This document shows positions 34,646 to 40,392 of a stretch of 40,392 nucleotides of DNA, one piece after another (within the stretch, counting starts at the first letter, position 1; every line of letters starts with the position of its first letter). Location of the stretch: assembly GCA_023262495.1 (NCBI GenBank), contig JALRAS010000013.1:1-40392 (forward strand), in the 5' to 3' direction. The stretch comes from Bacteroidia bacterium (GTDB lineage Bacteria > Bacteroidota > Bacteroidia > UBA4408). Below the pieces are notes generated by a model, which saw nothing but the letters and a program-made list of their open reading frames with translations, was not told the origin of the DNA and searched no databases. A program made the translations under genes and the position numbers.

Positions 34646-36610
34646 TTAGTTTTTAGAATGGCTAAAAAGAAAGTGATCCTTCCGTAAACCATATAAATTT
34701 TCATTTCCTTGTTCCACTTTGATCATGAAATTATCAAGTTGAATTTGCTTCTTGTTTTGATTATAAACATATATTGATATCTTATCATCGGCCGACTTTA
34801 TAATAGGTAATCGTACAGAAAAATAACAGTCATTCCAGTCGCCAACTTTACGCAAAAATGTTTTCACGTTAAATCCGGCCCAATAATAATTTTCATCCCC
34901 GTGATTGATACTGAAAACAATCAAGGCATCGTCTTCTGCAGATTGCGGCCTGATGCTTACCTTGGCATGTATGATATCAGAGCTGCTGTTGATTATTTCT
35001 TTCAGTGGTAAAGAAAAAGTTGAACTGTATTCAACCTTATCATTCATCACTTCAAATTGATTAAAGGCAGCTTTAGTAGTATCTTTGCCTGTTATTGGTG
35101 CGTTAGAAAAATAGATGGGCTGATGATCGTAATCTTGCACGAATTCATTCACCTTATTTTTTATTTGATACAAAGAATCAGAAGGATTATTGCTGAACAA
35201 ATAATATTCACAATTAAAATATAATCGTTGCTCAATCAAATACGGATATTTATTTCTAACCAAGTTGGTCATTTCAGGGGGGCAATCGGAATTGCTCCAA
35301 CAGTAGATAAAATAAGGAGTTTGAGCTGCTTCAATAAATTTCAAAGCAGTTATCGATTCTTCTCTACCCTTATTGTGATAAAAAACAAACGGACTTTTAT
35401 TATTTAATCTCAACAAATAGTAATTGATGTAGGAAGCATCGGTAACATTCATAGCCCTTGTAATATTTTTAGTACCGTATTTATTATCTGCATCATTGAT
35501 ATGTTGGGCAATTTCTTTAAAACGAGCAAATTCATTACTTCCGTTAAAATGATTCATGGCATATATTTGAATACATCCAACAATTAATATAAAGGGGACA
35601 AGCACAAACACCAATTTTTGGTTGTCGGCAGTAAAGGAAAAAATAAAAAACAACAAAAAAGGAAACGAGAAGATGATAATGCTATGCTGCAAAACCGGTG
35701 TTACATAAACACTGTAAAAATAGGCGGTAAGTAACGGAATCAAAAACCATATCAATGCAATGACTGAGAATTTGAAATTTAAGGGTTTGATTGGCAATTT
35801 GACAATAGCAATCAGTGCAGTTATCAATATAAAAATCAAATACCATTTTGATTGATTGAAAGCGTATAATGTAAATGCCTTAAAGTAGGAGGAGTCGGGC
35901 TTGGCCACCCATCCAATGCCTCCTGCAGAAAATTGATGAATAGTGATTTGCAGATGAGGTAGAAAAAGCGCCACAGCAATGCCCCCGCAGATTAAATATA
36001 CCTTTCGGATTTCCTTGTCAACTAAAAAAACTCCGGTTATACCTATCAAGGCAACCATTAAAAAACTAAAGTAATGATTGTACATACTAAGCAACATACC
36101 CATCACAAAAGAAACCACAGCAGTTACTCCAATTTGTTGATGCTTGGTTTTGAATACAAATCGGTTCCAACCATAAAGTGTAAGTGCAACAAAAAACAGA
36201 CCCGAGCTGTATGGACGAGCGATTTGACTGTAAAGAATTGCAAATTGTGTAACAGCAAGAGTTGCCGCAATCATTACAGCAGCATAGTAATTAAACCATT
36301 TTCTAGCATTCAAGTAGGTAAGGTAAACAGCAGCCGTTCCCATCAACACAAAAGGCAAACGAAGGGCAGTTTCTGAGGTGCCAAAAATTTTACACCAACA
36401 CCAAATCAAAACTTGTAATCCTGCCGGGTGAAAATCTGTGAACACATATTCGGTAATGTTTTTGTACAGTCCGCCATAGCTTAAACCAAGCAATGCACTC
36501 AACTCATCATTGGTTAACGACCATGAATTATATCCAAAAAATCTTGTTGTGGCAGCAAACAATAAAATGAGTAACAACAATCTGTCTTTGGGATTAACTT
36601 TCATCATCAT
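34646..36610 (-). CDS. GT39/ArnT-like membrane glycosyltransferase
   Basis: The 654-residue protein has about 10-12 membrane segments over residues 10-350 and a soluble C-terminal region of about 300 residues. The first periplasmic loop carries the catalytic acidic motif LTNDELSALL, followed by FTDFHPAGLQVLIW and TALRLPFVLMG, the pattern of GT-C enzymes that use polyprenyl-phosphate sugar donors. ArnT-like proteins add sugars to lipids or proteins in the periplasm. Donor and acceptor are unknown, and no polysaccharide cluster surrounds it. The gene is a single unit, converging with the S4-domain gene. Confidence 0.8.
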   Translation of the reverse strand: MMMKVNPKDRLLLLILLFAATTRFFGYNSWSLTNDELSALLGLSYGGLYKNITEYVFTDFHPAGLQVLIWCWCKIFGTSETALRLPFVLMGTAAVYLTYLNARKWFNYYAAVMIAATLAVTQFAILYSQIARPYSSGLFFVALTLYGWNRFVFKTKHQQIGVTAVVSFVMGMLLSMYNHYFSFLMVALIGITGVFLVDKEIRKVYLICGGIAVALFLPHLQITIHQFSAGGIGWVAKPDSSYFKAFTLYAFNQSKWYLIFILITALIAIVKLPIKPLNFKFSVIALIWFLIPLLTAYFYSVYVTPVLQHSIIIFSFPFLLFFIFSFTADNQKLVFVLVPFILIVGCIQIYAMNHFNGSNEFARFKEIAQHINDADNKYGTKNITRAMNVTDASYINYYLLRLNNKSPFVFYHNKGREESITALKFIEAAQTPYFIYCWSNSDCPPEMTNLVRNKYPYLIEQRLYFNCEYYLFSNNPSDSLYQIKNKVNEFVQDYDHQPIYFSNAPITGKDTTKAAFNQFEVMNDKVEYSSTFSLPLKEIINSSSDIIHAKVSIRPQSAEDDALIVFSINHGDENYYWAGFNVKTFLRKVGDWNDCYFSVRLPIIKSADDKISIYVYNQNKKQIQLDNFMIKVEQGNENLYGLRKDHFLFSHSKN

Positions 36611-36708
36611 GTTAATTAATATGCAAATATAACAGATGAATTCACTTTAGCATGTTATTAAAATCGATTAAAATGAAATTATTTACGACATACTTTTAAA
36701 AAATTTCC

Positions 36709-36716
36709 TATATTTG
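36709..36716 (+). promoter_or_regulatory. Possible -7 element for the surface-protein operon
   Basis: TATATTTG matches TAnnTTTG; no clear TTTG lies 19 bp upstream. If used, the leader would be about 170 nt. The rest of 36611-36895 shows no gene. Confidence 0.4.
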
Positions 36717-36895
36717 TTGCTTAATTATTTGATTTTGTCGTATAAAATTGTGTTTTGAAACCTTAAACCCAAAAAAAACGTTAAAATGCATGTTTGTTAA
36801 ACCGAGATTTCAATCAATTTGAAATTTATTTAACTTTTTGGCTATACAAATACTCTATCAATGTTGTAAAAAAAATTAAACTAAATATACGTGTT

Positions 36896-37279
36896 ATGAG
36901 AAAAATCAATTTTTACAAGCTTCTTTTCCTGCTGTGTTTGACAGCTTTTACAGGAAAGGTGAAGGCGCAATCGGATATAATTCCGGTGCCCACCTACAAT
37001 TCTCAAGCAGAAATGCCCATGCAAATTACTCCCGAACAAAAAATGTTGAGGGAGTTACCCCGAGTAATTGTTTACAATAACGGAGCAGATTACTCAACCT
37101 TTGAATCTTCCATGAATAAATGGTTGGTCAGCAACGAAAATTTGCGCTCCAAACTCGATCCAAAAGTAAATGAAATGTTTAAAAATAAGAATTTTCGTGA
37201 GGTGGCCGATTTATTAGTTGATTTTAATCACTTTGTGAAGATAAATACAAATATTCCAAAAGGAGGTAATCATGAATAG
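36896..37279 (+). CDS. Small secreted protein coupled to giant surface protein
   Basis: The 127-residue protein has a clear signal peptide ending KVKAQ (about residue 25). The mature part is soluble and partly helical, with a PVPTYNSQAEMPMQITPEQ linker. Starting upstream at 36794 would put 34 charged or odd residues before the signal peptide, so ATG 36896 is chosen. Its last 8 bp overlap the start of the giant surface protein, and the AGGAGG Shine-Dalgarno for that gene lies within this gene's end. No family is recognised; it may assist the export or anchoring of its neighbour, which is inference. Confidence 0.75.
   Translation: MRKINFYKLLFLLCLTAFTGKVKAQSDIIPVPTYNSQAEMPMQITPEQKMLRELPRVIVYNNGADYSTFESSMNKWLVSNENLRSKLDPKVNEMFKNKNFREVADLLVDFNHFVKINTNIPKGGNHE
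37260..37265 (+). promoter_or_regulatory. Strong Shine-Dalgarno for the giant surface protein
   Basis: AGGAGG lies 6 bp before ATG 37272. Strong Shine-Dalgarno sites are uncommon in Bacteroidota, where most genes in this window have none, so this one fixes the start of the downstream gene and suggests high or coupled translation. Confidence 0.6.
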
Positions 37280-40200
37280 ATTTTTCCAAAATAAACACAT
37301 CAAATCTCTTCTTTCGGCAACTGCACTGATACTTTCTTCAGGTTCATCAAATGCACAAGTTGCTTCACCGGCCTACACCTTTTCCACATCGGTAGTTACT
37401 TATACAGAGATTACAGGGGGGACTCAGCTAATCTTGTCAAATGAAACTACTTCTGTTCCTTGGGACAATGAAACCTACACAGTAACCTGCCCATTCACAT
37501 TTACCTATAGTGGTGCTGCATACACACAAATGACACTCAGTGCCAACGGAGTGGTTGCTATGGGTAATACAATTATTAATGGATTTCCTAATCTACCTAT
37601 TTCATCCAGTTCCAATAGCAACAATGTGATTGCTGCATTTGGCCGAGATCTAGTTGGCTCACACACCTTTAATGGCAACACAACTGCTGGTTCAAATGTA
37701 ATTACCGGGACCACTCAAACTGATGGTGTAGTTGTTGGTGCAAGAATCTATGGCACAGGAATACCTACAGGTGCAACCGTTACCGGTAAAAGCGCCAATA
37801 CCGTTACAATTTCAGGAAATGCCACAGCCGCTGGCGCAGCAATATTTTCGCAGTTTAGAGGTGAGATCAGGTGGCAAGTAATTGGATCATCCCCCAATCG
37901 AACTCTTGTATTTCAATGGAAAAACGCAAGAATTGCAAGTATCAACTTGCAACATTATAACTTTCAAATTAGACTCAACGAAAGCGACAACTCAGTTGAG
38001 GTGGTATACGGTAACTGTAATTTTGCCAACACAGCTTCCTCAACTGCACCCCAAGTTGGGTTGAGAGGAAGTGCAAACACAGACTACAATAATCGTCTCG
38101 GAAATTCAACCTCTGGTCACAACTGGAATACTACTTTAGCAGGAACAGCCAACAGCAGTACTGTTTCAATCAATGCATTAGGTGTTCCGCCTGTAAGTGG
38201 TAGAACTTTCAAATGGACACCGGCTCCTCCTTCTGCTATAGATATTGCTGTCAATAGTCTTGTTTCTCCCGGTGTTACTTGCGGTTCGAGCGCTGAGAAC
38301 GTAGTGGTACAAATAAAAAATGTTGGTTCACTGGTGCACGATTTCAGTGTAAATCCAACCACGGTATCGGTTAATATAACAGGGCAATTGACCCAAAGTG
38401 TAAGTGCAACTGTATCTACTGGGACTCTCGCAGCTAACGGCACCTTAAACGTAACCTGCACACCACCCATTGATATGGATAACAATGGCACCTATAATTT
38501 TGCCTGCTCACATACTACCACTGGTGATGTATCTCTCGCGAACAATTCTTTATCTTCTGTAAGCAGAGTAATTTCAAGAAATAGCACCTTCCCTTACACC
38601 GAAACCTTTGCTGTAACGCCTAACCCAGGTTATGTGACACAAGCAATTGCCCCCAACGTAAGTAATAATTGGGCTATACTATTCAATTCAACTTTCGAGC
38701 CCGGGTTCAGCCCTCCCCCCTCGTTAAACACCGTTAACAATGGCTTTGCTGTATTTTCAAGTTATAACTTTTCTGCAGGCACCGAAAGCAGATTGATTTT
38801 ACCCTGTATGGATTTTTCTTCCATTACCTCTCCTGTGATGACTATTAGTATGGCACAAAATGATGATCTTTCAAACAGAGACGATCGTGTAAGAATTGAG
38901 GTTTCAACAGATGGAGGCAATACATGGAGTTTCGTGCCCGGAGCACCAACATGTAACCGATATAATGCTGCAGCCACTACCATGTTTTGGCAAGATTTTT
39001 CAGTATGCTTATCCGCTTATGCAGGTAACCCAAATGTTCGTTTAGCCCTAAGAGCTATTGGTGAAAATGGATATAGTATGGCAGTAGATCAAATAAAAAT
39101 TGAGGATACCTGCCCAACTGTAAATACACTAAGTGCCTCGGGTATTGGATTTACCTCAGCAACGGTAAATTGGAATGCCATTGATTGTGGAGCATCCGCA
39201 TTTGATGTTGAATATGGACCTGCTCCATCAGGCCCATATACCATGATTCCTCTTGGTTTGGTCACCTCTGCTAACTTAACAGGATTAACATCTTCCACAA
39301 CCTATCAATACAGGGTCAGAACCAATTGTGGCGGTCCTGTAAGTCCTTGGAGCGCTTTCCAAACATTTTCTACATTAGCAGCTCCGCCTGCCAATGATGC
39401 ATGCCCTGGTTCATTGTTAACACCGGGTTTAACATGCACTTATGTAGCTGCCACAACTGTTAATGCTACCCCTTCAGCTGTAGCAACACCAACCTGCGGA
39501 GGAAATCCCGATGATGATGTTTGGTATAATTTTGTTGCCCCATCCAACAATGTAACAATCAATGCGCAAGCTACCTCAGGAATAGACCTTGTTGTGGTGC
39601 TTTATCAAGATAACGGCTGCACCACCCCTGCTGAATTGGCCTGCGCTGATGCTACCTTTGCAGGTGGTACAGAATCGCTCAACATCACCACACTCACTGC
39701 CGGTAATACCTACCGAGTGAGAGTTTACGATAAAAATGCAGGAGCTACAGGAACCTTCAACATTTGTGCAACCTATGTTCCTAACGCACCCTTAAATGAT
39801 AACTGCGGAGGAGCTTTCACACTTACTCCTGGATCATCTTGCACTATTACTGCCGGCACAGCTGAAGCAGCAACTCCTTCACCACAAGCAACAGCTTGCA
39901 GCGGTGACCCTGATGATGATGTGTGGTACAAGTTTGTGGCCTCTTCAACTTCAGTTGATATTACAGCAGTAGGTGCCATTGGCATGGATTTAGTGCTTGA
40001 ACTTTTCGATGGCTCCTGTGGTGCACCAACCAATTTGGCATGTGCCAACCTATCGGGATCTGGTGGAACTGAGGTAATTTCTCAAGGCGGTCTTGTTCTT
40101 GGAAATACTTATTTGGTAAGGGTTTATGATTTTGGCAGTGGTTACCCCAGCGCAAGCACTTTCGATATATGCGTTGTTAATCAAACTGTACTCAATCCTC

Positions 40201-40392
40201 CCCCTGCTAATGATTTGTGCGCCAATGCCATTTCATTAACCTCCAATCCAACATGTGTTACAACTGCAGGAACAACCCTTGGAGCAACAAATTCGGGTTT
40301 GGCAGGCAACTTATGCGGTGGCTTTGTAGCCAATCCTGATGATGATGTTTGGTATAGTTTTGTTGCTAGTTCTACTGCCCACGATATTATTG
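37272..40392 (+). CDS. Giant multidomain surface protein, probable type IX secretion substrate, 3' truncated by window
   Basis: The frame is open for 1040 codons to the window edge. A signal peptide ends at SNAQ (about residue 29). Approximate domains: ~35-320 a beta-sandwich domain starting PFTFTYSGAAYTQMTLSANG and later EIRWQVIGSSPNRTLVFQW, interrupted at ~131-195 by a glycine/threonine-rich insert; ~325-435 a CARDB-like domain; ~440-611 a MAM-like jelly-roll (FPYTETFA...DDRVRIEVSTDGG); ~613-702 a fibronectin type III domain; then PPC-like repeats from ~707, ~842 and ~980, each with a PDDDVWYxFVA signature. Such architecture is typical of T9SS-exported adhesins or enzymes; a C-terminal sorting domain would lie beyond the window. 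Function is unknown. Confidence 0.85.
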   Translation, partial: MNRFFQNKHIKSLLSATALILSSGSSNAQVASPAYTFSTSVVTYTEITGGTQLILSNETTSVPWDNETYTVTCPFTFTYSGAAYTQMTLSANGVVAMGNTIINGFPNLPISSSSNSNNVIAAFGRDLVGSHTFNGNTTAGSNVITGTTQTDGVVVGARIYGTGIPTGATVTGKSANTVTISGNATAAGAAIFSQFRGEIRWQVIGSSPNRTLVFQWKNARIASINLQHYNFQIRLNESDNSVEVVYGNCNFANTASSTAPQVGLRGSANTDYNNRLGNSTSGHNWNTTLAGTANSSTVSINALGVPPVSGRTFKWTPAPPSAIDIAVNSLVSPGVTCGSSAENVVVQIKNVGSLVHDFSVNPTTVSVNITGQLTQSVSATVSTGTLAANGTLNVTCTPPIDMDNNGTYNFACSHTTTGDVSLANNSLSSVSRVISRNSTFPYTETFAVTPNPGYVTQAIAPNVSNNWAILFNSTFEPGFSPPPSLNTVNNGFAVFSSYNFSAGTESRLILPCMDFSSITSPVMTISMAQNDDLSNRDDRVRIEVSTDGGNTWSFVPGAPTCNRYNAAATTMFWQDFSVCLSAYAGNPNVRLALRAIGENGYSMAVDQIKIEDTCPTVNTLSASGIGFTSATVNWNAIDCGASAFDVEYGPAPSGPYTMIPLGLVTSANLTGLTSSTTYQYRVRTNCGGPVSPWSAFQTFSTLAAPPANDACPGSLLTPGLTCTYVAATTVNATPSAVATPTCGGNPDDDVWYNFVAPSNNVTINAQATSGIDLVVVLYQDNGCTTPAELACADATFAGGTESLNITTLTAGNTYRVRVYDKNAGATGTFNICATYVPNAPLNDNCGGAFTLTPGSSCTITAGTAEAATPSPQATACSGDPDDDVWYKFVASSTSVDITAVGAIGMDLVLELFDGSCGAPTNLACANLSGSGGTEVISQGGLVLGNTYLVRVYDFGSGYPSASTFDICVVNQTVLNPPPANDLCANAISLTSNPTCVTTAGTTLGATNSGLAGNLCGGFVANPDDDVWYSFVASSTAHDII
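39391..40392 (+). repeat. Tandem PPC-like domain repeats within the giant gene
   Basis: Three related coding units of about 400 bp, beginning near 39391, 39797 and 40210, the last cut by the window end. Each encodes ND.C....L or similar, then PDDDVWYxFVA about 40 residues later, and the first two an xYRVRVYD-like strand (TYRVRVYD, TYLVRVYD). The array may continue to the right. Confidence 0.75.

Noticed and set aside
39773-40155. Open frames on the minus strand opposite the giant surface gene (also at 37505-39298)
   Set aside because: They are shadows of a long repetitive plus-strand coding region with a signal peptide, a Shine-Dalgarno and recognisable domains; the minus-strand peptides have no features.
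1-40392. tRNA, rRNA, prophage or integrative-element boundaries
   Set aside because: I read the gaps for T-loop-like motifs, integrase or phage genes and found none; gene content and codon use look uniform apart from the surface-protein gene.

Overview
The window is an AT-rich chromosomal segment from a member of the Bacteroidota. The exact family cannot be fixed from the sequence. Signs of this origin are Bacteroidota-type promoters (TTTG, 19 bp, TAnnTTTG at three places), many SPII lipoproteins and SPI proteins ending in ..AQ at the signal cleavage site, a CarboxypepD_reg-type TonB receptor, a DUF4369-TlpA lipoprotein, a Thx protein with a lysine/alanine tail, and a huge multidomain surface protein of the type IX secretion kind. 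No tRNA, rRNA, CRISPR array, prophage or transposase gene was seen.

Layout. (1) 1-4595, plus strand: the 3' end of a fold-III PLP enzyme, a urea-transporter/M23-peptidase fusion, a TPR plus beta-barrel protein and a TPR protein, packed with 6-bp spacing and two 13-bp overlaps. This is the most unusual unit in the window. (2) 4596-5100: an intergenic repeat zone holding a hairpin repeat and a 158-bp MITE-like element. (3) 5101-6451, minus: a secreted protein and a lipoprotein of unknown function. (4) 6592-11400, plus: a polytopic membrane protein, ribF, a leucine-rich-repeat protein, a second copy of the hairpin repeat, and fbp. (5) 11545-17596, minus: dnaX, an M16 peptidase and icd, apparently one transcript. 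(6) 17743-21128, minus: a small lipoprotein, a degenerate parvulin lipoprotein and a two-domain SurA-like isomerase. (7) 21456-25226, plus: a probable metal-uptake operon (His-rich small protein, TonB receptor, two lipoproteins), followed by the second MITE-like copy and strong terminators. (8) 25611-33894, minus: Thx, an arginase-family ureohydrolase, HU, then lpxK-pnp-OMP-tlpA as a tight operon, tryptophan 2,3-dioxygenase and a saccharopine/alanine dehydrogenase-like enzyme. (9) 34244-36610: an S4-domain RNA-binding protein (plus) abutting a GT39-like glycosyltransferase (minus). (10) 36896-40392, plus: a small secreted protein translationally coupled to a giant surface protein that runs off the window.

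Most of the segment is housekeeping: riboflavin/FAD, gluconeogenesis, TCA cycle, DNA replication, outer-membrane protein folding, lipid A and purine salvage. The parts that deserve attention are the urea-transporter/M23 operon, the two related intergenic repeat families with conserved stem-loops, the His-rich/TonB operon, and the insertion of a foreign-looking glycine-rich module inside the first domain of the giant surface protein.
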